Below are positions 29,826 through 38,657 of a stretch of DNA of 43,922 bases, piece by piece (positions within the stretch are counted from its first letter, which is position 1; each line of letters opens with the position of its first letter). Below the pieces are notes generated by a model that had not been told where the DNA came from, made no database searches, and saw nothing but the letters and a program-made list of their open reading frames with translations. The position numbers were made by a program, and so were the translations under genes. This stretch comes from Clostridiaceae bacterium (GTDB lineage: Bacteria; Bacillota; Clostridia; Acetivibrionales; DULL01), in the NCBI GenBank assembly GCA_012840395.1, contig DULL01000110.1, forward strand, positions 74,002 through 117,923. The letters run 5' to 3'.

Positions 29826-30269
29826 TTATGTTTCAGCATAGAGAGGGGTTGGCATGTAAAAACAGTGCTGGCCTATTCTATTAAATAAAGAGCCTGTTCC
29901 GTTATAAGGGAAGATAGATGGACATGTCGGGCTAAATGGATTCATATACCACAGACACTCAGCAACACCAGGATGTTTATTACCTGCAAGTGCCCAATCA
30001 ACTATTTCATAGTGAATACTTTCCGGAGGTGTTGCCCAAACTGTTTGAGGATTTATCTGTCCATAAACCTGGGACAACATACAGGTGAACTGGTAAGGCT
30101 GTTCAATTACCTTGCGTAAATCTCCCTGACATTCTCTTAAATACTCTCCATATGCCACATGAACTCTATTCATTACTACTGTAGCGACAGCTTTCATACC
30201 GTCCACACCTTCACCATCAGCCTCACATTTTAATAAGCGGGCAAATAATTCTCTGCTGGAAAAAGACAT
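29826..30269 (-). CDS. SleB/CwlJ-type cell wall hydrolase (Hydrolase_2 family)
   Basis: Lytic enzyme family known from spore-cortex germination. FARLLKCEADGEGVDGMKAVATVVMNRV has the putative catalytic Glu and the family start; SQVYGQINPQ, ALAGNKHPGV, LWYMNPF and the IGQHCFYMP ending follow. The product is only 147 aa, with no signal peptide or peptidoglycan-binding domain, like CwlJ rather than full SleB. Start ATG 30269 has AAAGGTGAT before it; a GTG at 30278 is the longer alternative. Its natural substrate is not shown by the sequence. Confidence 0.85.
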   Translation of the reverse strand: MSFSSRELFARLLKCEADGEGVDGMKAVATVVMNRVHVAYGEYLRECQGDLRKVIEQPYQFTCMLSQVYGQINPQTVWATPPESIHYEIVDWALAGNKHPGVAECLWYMNPFSPTCPSIFPYNGTGSLFNRIGQHCFYMPTPLYAET

Positions 30270-30356
30270 ATCTATCACCTTTTATCACTAGTTTACTATT
30301 ATTATATTTACATAATCATGAAAAGGTGAGTATGGGGACATTCCTCATTATATACC

Positions 30357-31544
30357 TTAAAGCCTTGATTTTAACTCTTTTATAAGGATAGGCAGTATTT
30401 CAAGGACATCTCCCACTATTCCGTAAGTGGCTACCTTGAAAATTGGTGCATCAGGATTTTTGTTTATTGCTATGATAATGTCCGATGAGGACATGCCTGC
30501 CAGATGCTGCACTGCACCAGAAATTCCACAGGCGATATAAACCTTGGGGCAAACTGTTTTTCCTGTTTGTCCTACCTGATGGCTATATTCTATCCAGCCT
30601 GCGTCTACAGCAGCTCTTGATGCGCCTACAGCTCCCCCGAGAACTTTTGCCAACTCTTCTACAAGTGCAAAGTTTTTAGGATCACAAAGACCTCTGCCTC
30701 CGGAAACAACAATATCTGCTTCTGTAAGATTAACAGTCTCGGTAAAAGTATTTACGGTTTCAATAACTTTAACTTTTGTATCCGTAGGTATGGTTACATC
30801 AGGAATTGTAATTTTTCCGCTTCTTAATGGGTCTGCCTCAAGAGGTTTCATTACTTTTGGCCTTACAGTTGCCATTTGAGGCCTGTGGTTGGGGCATATA
30901 ATAGTAGCCATTAAATTGCCTCCAAAAGCAGGCCTGGTTTGCAGAAGAATTCTCTTTTCTGTATCAATTTCCAATCCGGTACAATCTGCCGTTAATCCTG
31001 TATTTAACCTGGAAGCTACTCTGGGGGCAAGAGAACGCCCGTAAGTTGTAGCCCCTATTAATACAATTTCCGGTTTATATTTCTTTACTAATTGTACAAA
31101 TATATCAGCATAAACTTCATCGTTATATTTATCAAGAACAGGATTGTCAACTAATATAACTTCATCTGCGCCTCTGGCGATTAAGTTACCGGCTTGACTT
31201 TGGACATTATTACCAAATAGCAGGGCAGTAAGATTTACATTCAGTTTTTCAGCAAGCTTTCTTCCTTCTCCAAGTAATTCATAAACTACATTCAGAGGAA
31301 CACTTTCTTTTTGCTCTGCGAATACCCAAACTCCCCTGTAATCTGATATATCTTCTTTTTTAACTTCATCCTTTTCAATATCTATTGCGTTAAATTTGCA
31401 TGAGGTTGCGCATATACCGCAAAGCGTACAATTATCCTGTATTACAGCTTTTTTTTCAATTATTTGAATTGCTCCGAAAGGACATGCTTTAACACAAAGT
31501 TTACACCCGATACATTTTTCAACAATAATTCTTATATTAGCCAT
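30357..31544 (-). CDS. etfA: Electron transfer flavoprotein alpha subunit with N-terminal 2x[4Fe-4S] ferredoxin domain
   Basis: Residues 1-60 form a ferredoxin: CIGCKLCVKACPFGAIQI and CTLCGICATSCKFNAI. The remaining 330 residues are EtfA, with the C-terminal FAD motif VVSGGRGLCDPKNF, AVGASRAAVDAGW, and HQVGQTGKTVCPKVYIACGISG. Fd-fused EtfA is known in the bifurcating CarE (Acetobacterium) and lactate dehydrogenase-linked Etf. It follows etfB in an operon with an acyl-CoA dehydrogenase gene. ATG start with GGGGGTG upstream. Confidence 0.93.
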   Translation of the reverse strand: MANIRIIVEKCIGCKLCVKACPFGAIQIIEKKAVIQDNCTLCGICATSCKFNAIDIEKDEVKKEDISDYRGVWVFAEQKESVPLNVVYELLGEGRKLAEKLNVNLTALLFGNNVQSQAGNLIARGADEVILVDNPVLDKYNDEVYADIFVQLVKKYKPEIVLIGATTYGRSLAPRVASRLNTGLTADCTGLEIDTEKRILLQTRPAFGGNLMATIICPNHRPQMATVRPKVMKPLEADPLRSGKITIPDVTIPTDTKVKVIETVNTFTETVNLTEADIVVSGGRGLCDPKNFALVEELAKVLGGAVGASRAAVDAGWIEYSHQVGQTGKTVCPKVYIACGISGAVQHLAGMSSSDIIIAINKNPDAPIFKVATYGIVGDVLEILPILIKELKSRL

Positions 31545-31555
31545 ATGAACACCCC

Positions 31556-32350
31556 CTAGTCAACATTTTTTAATCTCATGGACAGCAGTTCTTTCGCAAG
31601 GCTTTTTGCCTGTTCTTCAGGTGTCCCTTCAAATATTATGCTTTTTACTTCATGTACAGGTATAAATGTTTCCACTACCTGAGTGGGAGAACCTTTTAAG
31701 CCGCATAAATCCTTATCTGCATTTATTTCATCAGCAGTCCATACGGGGATTATGGCTTTTTTCGCTCTCATCATACCTTTTAGTGAGGGCAGTCTCGGAG
31801 TATTTATTTCCTTTACAACAGTTATTAATGCCGGCAGAGGCATTTCTATTGTTTCATAACCATCATCTGTAAGCCTTTGACACTTTATGTAATTCTCATT
31901 GATTTCTTCGATTTTTCTGACATATGTTGTATGTGGAATTCCAAGTTTTTCTGCGAGACTTGGACCAACCTGGGCTGTATCTCCGTCAGTGGCCTGTTTT
32001 CCACAAATAATCAGATCAAAACTGCCTATTTTTTTAATTCCAAGTGACAGGGTATAAGCTGTAGCTAAGGTATCTGCTCCTGCAAAAGCCCTGTCACTTA
32101 ATAAAACAGCTTCATCAGCACCCAGAGCGATTGTATCTTTCAGGAGGCTTGCTACACTTGGAATACCCATACTTAACACTGTCACCTTGCCTCCGCATTT
32201 TTCTCTGATTCTTAAGGCTTCTTCCACAGCATGGGTATCAAAAGGATTGATAATAGATTCTATTCCTTCACGTATAATAGTATTGGTTTCTTTATTGTAT
32301 TTGACCTCATTTGTACCTGGCACCTGCTTAATGCATACTATTATGTTCAA
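31556..32350 (-). CDS. etfB: Electron transfer flavoprotein beta subunit
   Basis: Forms the Etf heterodimer and holds one FAD (AMP in non-bifurcating types). Visible: NIIVCIKQVPGTNEVKYN, GGKVTVLSMGIP, DLIICGKQATDGDTAQVGP and LPALITVVKEINTPRLPSLK. The frame opens at a GTG (32359), but AGAGGTG lies over it, so TTG 32350 (MNIIVCIKQVPGT, 264 aa) is the better start. It sits 21 nt from the acyl-CoA dehydrogenase gene and 11 nt from etfA. Confidence 0.93.
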   Translation of the reverse strand: MNIIVCIKQVPGTNEVKYNKETNTIIREGIESIINPFDTHAVEEALRIREKCGGKVTVLSMGIPSVASLLKDTIALGADEAVLLSDRAFAGADTLATAYTLSLGIKKIGSFDLIICGKQATDGDTAQVGPSLAEKLGIPHTTYVRKIEEINENYIKCQRLTDDGYETIEMPLPALITVVKEINTPRLPSLKGMMRAKKAIIPVWTADEINADKDLCGLKGSPTQVVETFIPVHEVKSIIFEGTPEEQAKSLAKELLSMRLKNVD

Positions 32351-32371
32351 TACATACACCTCTTCCCGGGT

Positions 32372-33529
32372 TTATTTCTTACTGCTTAACTCCTTTATTA
32401 GCTCCAGAGCTATGATATTCCTCTGAATCTGGTTTGTACCCTCATAAATCTGGGTTATTTTTGCATCTCTCATTCTCTTTTCAACCGGATATTCCTTCAT
32501 ATATCCATAACCACCAAGTATTTGAACTGCATCAGTTGTTACTTTCATGGCAGTATCAGATGCAAATACTTTAACCATGGCTGATTCCTTAGATATATTT
32601 TTTGCTCCGCTGTCAATGTGCCTGCAAGTCTGGTATAAAAGGCATCTTGCAGCTTCTATCTGTATAGCCATATCAGCCAGCATATGCTGTATTGCCTGGA
32701 AAGAGGATATGGGCTGACCAAATTGCACTCTTTCTTTGGAATATTTAAGAGCCTCATCAAAAGCACCCTGTGCTATTCCCAATGCCTGCGCTGCGACGCC
32801 TGGCCTTGTTCTGTCCAGGGTTTTCATGGCTACTATAAAGCCCATTCCTTCACGGGTAAGAAGGTTTTCTTTTGGTATTCTGCAATTATCAAATATTAAT
32901 TCTCTTGTACTTGATGCCCTTATTCCCATTTTATTTTCTTTTTTACCAAAGGAAAAACCCGGAGTCCCCTTTTCAACTATAAAGGCAGAAAAACCACGGG
33001 CACCTTTTGATCTGTCAGTACATGCAATGATTGTATAAACATCAGCTTCTCCGCCGTTTGTAATCCACTGCTTGGTGCCGTTAAGAACATAATGGTCTCC
33101 GTCAAGAACTGCTGTAGTCTCTATTCCAGCTGCATCACTTCCGGCATTTGCTTCTGTCAGACCAAAAGCTGCTAATTTTTCACCAGATGCAATATCAGGA
33201 AGATATTTTTGCTTTTGTTCCTCATTTCCAAATAATATAATAGGAAATGTTCCCAGGCCCGTTCCTGCAAAAGCAAGGGAAATACCTCCACAAGCCCTGC
33301 TAAGTTCTTCTACTACAAGGGCCATTTCCAGAATACCGCCACCTAAACCACCGTATTCTTCAGGTATGTACACACCACAGAGATCTGAATCTGCGAGGAT
33401 TTTTACTATGTCGTGGGGAAATGTACCAGCTTCATCATACTCAATTGCCAGAGGTGCTATTTTTTCGTCTGCTATCCTTTTAGCCAGTTCTTTTATCATC
33501 TGCTGTTCTTCAGTTAAGAAATATTCCAT
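32372..33529 (-). CDS. Acyl-CoA dehydrogenase (short-chain/butyryl-CoA type)
   Basis: FAD flavoenzyme that oxidises or reduces acyl-CoA/enoyl-CoA with the adjacent Etf. Signatures: AFGLTEANAGSDAAG, GTKQWITNGGEAD, ERVQFGQPISSFQAIQHMLADM and IYEGTNQIQRN, with Glu in YEGT as the probable catalytic base. Length 385 aa. ATG at 33529 has AGAGGAG 8 nt upstream. It heads the operon with etfB and etfA; no thiolase, crotonase or hydroxyacyl-CoA dehydrogenase is adjacent, so the substrate is not certain. Confidence 0.9.
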   Translation of the reverse strand: MEYFLTEEQQMIKELAKRIADEKIAPLAIEYDEAGTFPHDIVKILADSDLCGVYIPEEYGGLGGGILEMALVVEELSRACGGISLAFAGTGLGTFPIILFGNEEQKQKYLPDIASGEKLAAFGLTEANAGSDAAGIETTAVLDGDHYVLNGTKQWITNGGEADVYTIIACTDRSKGARGFSAFIVEKGTPGFSFGKKENKMGIRASSTRELIFDNCRIPKENLLTREGMGFIVAMKTLDRTRPGVAAQALGIAQGAFDEALKYSKERVQFGQPISSFQAIQHMLADMAIQIEAARCLLYQTCRHIDSGAKNISKESAMVKVFASDTAMKVTTDAVQILGGYGYMKEYPVEKRMRDAKITQIYEGTNQIQRNIIALELIKELSSKK

Positions 33530-33698
33530 AGAACACACTCCTCTTATAAAATATTTATATTTATCATATGCATTTATTATTTGATATTATTATCTGGTAA
33601 TAATTATTATAAATTATATTATAGAATTATTTTTATTGTATTGCAATATATTTCTTGAGCAGCTGTTTTCTCAAAGTGATATTGTAAAAGAATAATAG

Positions 33699-33727
33699 TT
33701 GACAGCTCTTGTTTGAAAGCTGATAAT
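33699..33727 (+). promoter_or_regulatory. Predicted sigma-A promoter for rimO-pgsA
   Basis: TTGACA (33699-33704), 17-nt spacer and GATAAT (33722-33727). It lies in the divergent gap 33530-33782. Confidence 0.65.
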
Positions 33728-33782
33728 TAACTTGAGCAGATAAGTTTATGCATTTTAATATCAAGGAATGGAGAGGTTAATT

Positions 33783-35123
33783 TTGGCTAAGAAGATTGGC
33801 CTTGTATCACTGGGATGTTCAAAGAATCTTGTTGACAGTGAAATAATGCTGGGGATACTCAGTGAACAGGGTTTTGAAGTAACAAATGACAAAAATGATG
33901 CTGACATGATTATTATTAATACCTGTGGTTTTATAGATTCTGCAAAAGAAGAATCAATTAACACTATTCTTGAAATGGCTGAGCTAAAGAAAGGGAAATG
34001 CAGGTTCCTGATAGTTGCCGGGTGTCTTGCTGAGAGATACAGAAATGAGATAAGAAAAGAAATTCCAGAGGTAGATGCAGTTATCGGAACCGGGAATTAT
34101 GGGGATATAGCCCAAGTGGTAAACAGGCTTTATCAGGGGGACAAGCCTGTAATATACGGTATTTCCACAGAGCTTGATTATCTGGAAAATAAAAGAATTA
34201 TTTCTACAAATAATGGATATGCCTATCTTAAAATTGCTGAAGGATGCGATAATTGCTGTACTTATTGTATTATCCCGAAGCTCAGAGGTCCCTATAGAAG
34301 CAGGAGTATGGAGAGTATTTTAAGGGAAGCTGAAGATTTAGCACAAAAAGGTGTTAAGGAATTAGTCCTTATTGCTCAGGATACATCTAAATATGGGATT
34401 GATATATATGGTCAGAAGAAGCTGGTTGACCTTTTAAAAGAATTAGAAAAAATTAACGGGATTGAGTGGATAAGATTTCTGTACTGCTACCCGGAAGATG
34501 TAGATGATGCGCTGATAGATGAAGTGATAAGAAATACAAAAGTATGCAATTACTTTGATATACCAATACAGCATATCAGTGATAAAATTCTTAAGATGAT
34601 GGGGAGAAAAGGTAGCGCAGCAGAGATAAAGGCTCTGATTGAAAAAATAAGAAACAGAATTCCTGACGTTGTTTTGAGAACGACCTTAATGGTTGGTTTT
34701 CCCGGAGAAAATGACACGGACTTTATGGAACTGTATAATTTTGTTAAGGAGTATAAATTTGATAGGTTGGGAGTATTCACCTATTCAAGAGAAGAGGGCA
34801 CCCCTGCAGACAAATTAGATTTCCAGGTTGATGAAAAAACTAAAAACAGCAGGTATAATAAGATAATGGCATTGCAGAAGAAAATTTCAAGGGAAAAGAA
34901 TAAAAAGCGGCTTGGAAAAGAATATAGAACCATAGTAGAAGGTGTAGCCGATGACGGAATCTTTTATTATGGAAGGACTCCATTTGAAGCGCCTGAAATA
35001 GACGGACTGGCTTATTTCACTAGCAGTGAACCCTTGAATATAGGTGAGTTTGTAAATATAAAAATAGTTAACACAGAAGACTACGATGTAATAGGAGAGG
35101 TTACAAATGAATTTACCAAATAG
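33783..35123 (+). CDS. rimO: Ribosomal protein S12 methylthiotransferase RimO
   Basis: Radical SAM enzyme that methylthiolates Asp89 of ribosomal protein S12. The N-terminal cluster cysteines are in VSLGCSKN, NTCGFI and AGCLAERY; the radical SAM motif is GCDNCCTYCIIP; a C-terminal TRAM-like domain has YRTIVEGVADDGIFYYGR. The frame opens at ATG 33768, but GGAGAGG at 33770-33776 indicates TTG 33783 (MAKKIGLVSLGC, 446 aa). It overlaps pgsA by 17 nt. Confidence 0.94.
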   Translation: MAKKIGLVSLGCSKNLVDSEIMLGILSEQGFEVTNDKNDADMIIINTCGFIDSAKEESINTILEMAELKKGKCRFLIVAGCLAERYRNEIRKEIPEVDAVIGTGNYGDIAQVVNRLYQGDKPVIYGISTELDYLENKRIISTNNGYAYLKIAEGCDNCCTYCIIPKLRGPYRSRSMESILREAEDLAQKGVKELVLIAQDTSKYGIDIYGQKKLVDLLKELEKINGIEWIRFLYCYPEDVDDALIDEVIRNTKVCNYFDIPIQHISDKILKMMGRKGSAAEIKALIEKIRNRIPDVVLRTTLMVGFPGENDTDFMELYNFVKEYKFDRLGVFTYSREEGTPADKLDFQVDEKTKNSRYNKIMALQKKISREKNKKRLGKEYRTIVEGVADDGIFYYGRTPFEAPEIDGLAYFTSSEPLNIGEFVNIKIVNTEDYDVIGEVTNEFTK

Positions 35124-35730
35124 AATTACATTATCAAGAATATTTATTGTTCCGATTTTTATGTTGTTCGTAATCCCATTTCCTGACTGGGTGTTACAAA
35201 GTAGCTGGCTGGAATTTATAAAGCCGCAGTTGATTTATTTGAATAATTTTATTATGAATTTTGGCAATTATATTGCTGCTGTAATATTTATAATAGCTTC
35301 AAGCACTGATGGGGTAGATGGTTATATAGCAAGAAAAAGAAAACTTGTAACAAAGTTCGGGAAGTTTCTTGATCCTGTTGCAGATAAATTATTGGTTACA
35401 GCGGCTTTAATAGCTCTTCTTCAAAGAGGCAATATATCAGGTTGGTCTGCTATGATAATAATAGGCAGGGAACTTATGGTTACAGGTCTCAGGCTGATAG
35501 CTGCAGGTGAAGGTATAGTAATAGCTGCCAGCAAGTTCGGGAAAATTAAAACTGTAACCCAGATAATAGCAATTGTGGCTTCCCTGCTTCAGAACTATCC
35601 TCTTAGTTTGATTACTGATTTCAGATTTGATAAATATTTTATGTTTATCGCAGTTATTATAACAATATATTCTGGGTATGATTATTTTTCAAAAAATTTA
35701 AAGGTTATCGGATTAGAGGATCATATGTGA
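35107..35730 (+). CDS. pgsA: CDP-diacylglycerol--glycerol-3-phosphate 3-phosphatidyltransferase
   Basis: Membrane enzyme making phosphatidylglycerol phosphate. The CDP-alcohol phosphatidyltransferase signature is DGVDGYIAR followed by GKFLDPVAD, matching DGX2ARX8GX3DX3D, and the start MNLPNRITLSRI is typical. There are several hydrophobic helices; 207 aa is close to the family length. GGAGAGG precedes the ATG inside the rimO end. Confidence 0.93.
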   Translation: MNLPNRITLSRIFIVPIFMLFVIPFPDWVLQSSWLEFIKPQLIYLNNFIMNFGNYIAAVIFIIASSTDGVDGYIARKRKLVTKFGKFLDPVADKLLVTAALIALLQRGNISGWSAMIIIGRELMVTGLRLIAAGEGIVIAASKFGKIKTVTQIIAIVASLLQNYPLSLITDFRFDKYFMFIAVIITIYSGYDYFSKNLKVIGLEDHM

Positions 35731-35790
35731 CTATTTTCGAATGCTGTAAAATCGTATAATTGTGATTAATTTTAGTTATATTATTTCTTG

Positions 35791-35829
35791 TGCACTCATC
35801 TTTATTTAATTATATTGTGAGTGCATTTT
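35791..35829 (+). terminator. Possible terminator after pgsA
   Basis: TGCACTCA (35791-35798) and TGAGTGCA (35818-35825) form 8 bp around a 19-nt AT loop, followed by TTTT. The long loop lowers confidence. Confidence 0.5.
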
Positions 35830-35896
35830 GTATTTATTTATATGGTATTTATAATGGAATACCTGGAAATAATTTTTCCAAAAAGTAAATAAACTA

Positions 35897-35925
35897 TTGC
35901 ATAGTTTGACGGTTTAATATATACT
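35897..35925 (+). promoter_or_regulatory. Predicted promoter of the fapR-fab cluster
   Basis: TTGCAT (35897-35902), 17-nt spacer and TATACT (35920-35925). The expected start is just before the FapR-like operator. Confidence 0.65.
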
Positions 35926-35939
35926 TTTATTATCAGCAA

Positions 35940-35956
35940 TTAGTAGCTGGTAATAA
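35940..35956 (+). promoter_or_regulatory. FapR operator
   Basis: TTAGTA-GCTGG-TAATAA is a near match to the FapR palindrome TTAGTA-N5-TACTAA. It sits just downstream of the -10, so the repressor would autoregulate; malonyl-CoA/malonyl-ACP releases FapR in Bacillus. Confidence 0.75.
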
Positions 35957-35985
35957 ATGATCGGGAAATAATCAGGAGTAAGGCT

Positions 35986-36546
35986 ATGAGCAAGTCTTCG
36001 TACACAAAAAAAGATAGACAAAGATTGCTCCCACAAAAGATTAAAGAGGATCCTTTTTTGACAGATGAGGAGCTGGCGCACTTTTTCTCTGTCAGTGTTC
36101 CAACTATAAGGCTGGACAGACTTGAACTTGGAATACCCGAACTAAGAGAGAGGATTAAAAGTGTTGCAGAGAAGAACTATAGTAAGGTAAAGTCCCTGCA
36201 AAGCAAAGAAATTATTGGGGAATTATTGGATATTGTTCTAGGTAAAAGTGGAATAGCCATGCTTGAAACAAACGAAAACATGGTTTTTGAGAGAAGTAAA
36301 ATAGTAAGAGGTAATTACATATATTCATTTGCAGAGTCACTGGCGATAGCTGTAATAGACGCTAATGTAGCCCTGGTGGGAGTGGCAAATATTAAGTATA
36401 AAACACCGGTTTATGCAGGGAGCAAGCTTATTGCAAAAGCAGAAGTACGCAGGGTTAGAGAAAAAAGCCATATTGTATGGGTTAAAATAACTGAGAAGCA
36501 GAATGAAGTTTTCAGGGGAAAGTTTATACTTGTTTCAATTGAGTAA
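35986..36546 (+). CDS. fapR: Fatty acid/phospholipid biosynthesis repressor FapR
   Basis: Malonyl-CoA-responsive repressor of lipid synthesis. An N-terminal HTH of DeoR type (residues about 20-55, [22 protein letters not shown]), then a linker helix, then the hot-dog effector domain ([40 protein letters not shown]). Length 186 aa matches B. subtilis FapR. It is first in the plsX-fab cluster and has its own operator. Confidence 0.94.
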   Translation: MSKSSYTKKDRQRLLPQKIKEDPFLTDEELAHFFSVSVPTIRLDRLELGIPELRERIKSVAEKNYSKVKSLQSKEIIGELLDIVLGKSGIAMLETNENMVFERSKIVRGNYIYSFAESLAIAVIDANVALVGVANIKYKTPVYAGSKLIAKAEVRRVREKSHIVWVKITEKQNEVFRGKFILVSIE

Positions 36547-36622
36547 TAATAGGAAAAATTATAAAGTAAAAATAATTTTTTGAATGATAATCTATGGAAT
36601 ATGGAATACGGGAGTGAATTAA

Positions 36623-37636
36623 GTGCTTATATTAGTTGATGCAATGGGTGGAGATAATGCTCCTGAAGCGATTGTAAATGGATGTATTGATGCAATAAAT
36701 AGTAAAGATGGATTTGATGTAATGCTTATTGGTGATAGTGAGCAGATAAATGAAGTTCTCAGAAAGAAAAAATTTTCAAGTCCTCGGCTTAAAATTTATC
36801 ATACCGATGAAGTTATTACAAACGAAGATATTCCGACTAAAGCCATTAAAACAAAGCAAAACTCATCCATGGTTGTTGGTTTTAAACTGCTGAAAGATGG
36901 TGAAGGAGATGTATTTCTTTCAGCAGGAAATTCAGGTGCCCTGTTGACAGGTGCATTACTTATATTAGGCAGAATAAAGGGCGTTGACAGGCCGGCATTA
37001 GGTGCTGTTATTCCAGCTAAAAACGGAAATGCATTGATTATTGATGCTGGTTTGAATTCTTCCTGTAAACCAATTAATTACCTTCAATTCGGATTATTTG
37101 GCAGCTTGTACATGAAAAAGCTTTATGATATAAAGAATCCTACCGTTGGATTGCTTAATGTTGGAGCTGAATCGGGCAAAGGCAATGAGTTAATAAAGCA
37201 GGCTTATGGGCTTCTATCAAACTCAAATCTTAATTTCATAGGAAACATAGAGGGTAAGGACATTCCTGAAGGTAAAGTACATGTTGCGGTTTGCGATGGA
37301 TTTACGGGAAATGTTTTATTAAAGTTTTATGAAGGTGCTGGTACGTTTTTCTTTGGCTTAATAAAAAGTATTTTTACTCATAATATTTTCACAAAACTTT
37401 CTGCATTGCTGCTGAAGAAAAATTTAAAGAATTTAAAAAGTTTGTTAGATCCGGATGTTTTGGCAGGTGCACCTATATTGGGAGTTAACGGCCTTGTAAT
37501 TAAAAGTCATGGAAATTCAAAAGCCAGGACTATAAAATATGCTTTGCTTAAGGCATATAAATTTGCCGAAGGATCCATGCTAGATCATATTAAAGAGGAA
37601 TTAAAGAATTTGGAGGTTATAAGTAGTGGAGATTAA
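36623..37636 (+). CDS. plsX: Phosphate acyltransferase PlsX
   Basis: Makes acyl-phosphate from acyl-ACP for phospholipid synthesis by PlsY. VDAMGGDNAPEAIVNG at the start, FLSAGNSGALLTGALL, RPALGAVIP, LNVGAESGKGNELIKQAY and FTGNVLLKFYEG are family motifs. GTG start, GGGAGTG upstream, 337 aa. It overlaps fabH by 11 nt. Confidence 0.95.
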   Translation: MLILVDAMGGDNAPEAIVNGCIDAINSKDGFDVMLIGDSEQINEVLRKKKFSSPRLKIYHTDEVITNEDIPTKAIKTKQNSSMVVGFKLLKDGEGDVFLSAGNSGALLTGALLILGRIKGVDRPALGAVIPAKNGNALIIDAGLNSSCKPINYLQFGLFGSLYMKKLYDIKNPTVGLLNVGAESGKGNELIKQAYGLLSNSNLNFIGNIEGKDIPEGKVHVAVCDGFTGNVLLKFYEGAGTFFFGLIKSIFTHNIFTKLSALLLKKNLKNLKSLLDPDVLAGAPILGVNGLVIKSHGNSKARTIKYALLKAYKFAEGSMLDHIKEELKNLEVISSGD

Positions 37637-38621
37637 TGGTAAAGCAGTAGGTATTCTGGGACTGGGAAGTGATGTGCCTGGTAAAGTGCTGACTAATTAT
37701 GATCTAGAAAAAATCGTTGAAACCAGTGACGAATGGATTAAAAAAAGAACTGGCATATCTGAAAGACGGATACTGGATGAAAAAACACCTGCTTATGTTT
37801 TAGGAGTTAATGCGGCAAAGGAAGCCATCAGGAATGCTGGTTTAACCCCTGAAGATATTGATTTGATAATTGTTACCACGGAAGCTCCTGATTACCTTAC
37901 GCCGGCAACTTCATGCATAATACAGAAATATTTAGGAGCGACAAAAGCAGCTGCTTTTGATTTAAATGCCGCATGTACAGGCGCAATGTATGGGATGACA
38001 GTAGCAAAACAATTTATTACAACAGGATATTATAAATATATTTTAATAGTTGCCTGTGAAGGCCTGTCCAGAGTCGTTGACTGGGAAGACAGAAATACCG
38101 CTGTTTTGTTTGGAGATGGTGCGGGTGCTGCTGTACTTGGCCCGGTGGAGAATGGCTATGGAATAATGGCTACATATCTTGGTTCAGATGGGAGTCTGGG
38201 GCATAACATCACAATTCCCTGCTGCTACATTAACGAAGATGAAATATCTAAGCGAAAACATGAGAATAAACGCGTTTTATGGATGGACGGCGGTGAAGTA
38301 TTTAAATTTGCAGTAAGGGTGATGGTTACAGCAACCGAAACTTTGTTAGAAGATTCTGGCATTTCCCTGAATGATGTCAAACTAATTATTCCGCATCAGG
38401 CAAATATCAGGATAATTGAAGGCGCTTTAAAACGTTTAGACTATCCAATTGAGAAGGTATTTATTAATCTTCATAAGTATGGCAATATTTCCTCTGCTTC
38501 TATACCAGTTGCATTGCATGAAGCCTATAAGGGCGGACTTATAGATAAAGGAGACTATATTATTTTGGTTGGCTTTGGAGGAGGATTAACATGGGGTTCT
38601 ATGTTAATTAAATGGATTTGA
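37626..38621 (+). CDS. fabH: 3-oxoacyl-ACP synthase III
   Basis: Initiates fatty acid synthesis by condensing acyl-CoA with malonyl-ACP. The Cys-His-Asn triad is visible: NAACTGAMYG (Cys117), IPHQANIRI and HKYGNISSAS. KRTGISERR and GFGGGLTWGSMLIKW are also typical. GTG start with GGAGGTT upstream. Length 331 aa. Confidence 0.95.
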   Translation: MEINGKAVGILGLGSDVPGKVLTNYDLEKIVETSDEWIKKRTGISERRILDEKTPAYVLGVNAAKEAIRNAGLTPEDIDLIIVTTEAPDYLTPATSCIIQKYLGATKAAAFDLNAACTGAMYGMTVAKQFITTGYYKYILIVACEGLSRVVDWEDRNTAVLFGDGAGAAVLGPVENGYGIMATYLGSDGSLGHNITIPCCYINEDEISKRKHENKRVLWMDGGEVFKFAVRVMVTATETLLEDSGISLNDVKLIIPHQANIRIIEGALKRLDYPIEKVFINLHKYGNISSASIPVALHEAYKGGLIDKGDYIILVGFGGGLTWGSMLIKWI

Positions 38622-38657
38622 TTGATTATTTACCACGATTTGATGGAGGTAACAGGC

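Noticed and set aside
30310..30356. GGGGACATTCCTC sequence before etfA end as a relative of the 27-nt repeats
   Set aside because: It shares only GGGGAC and a few bases and lacks the GAAGC/GCTTC ends.
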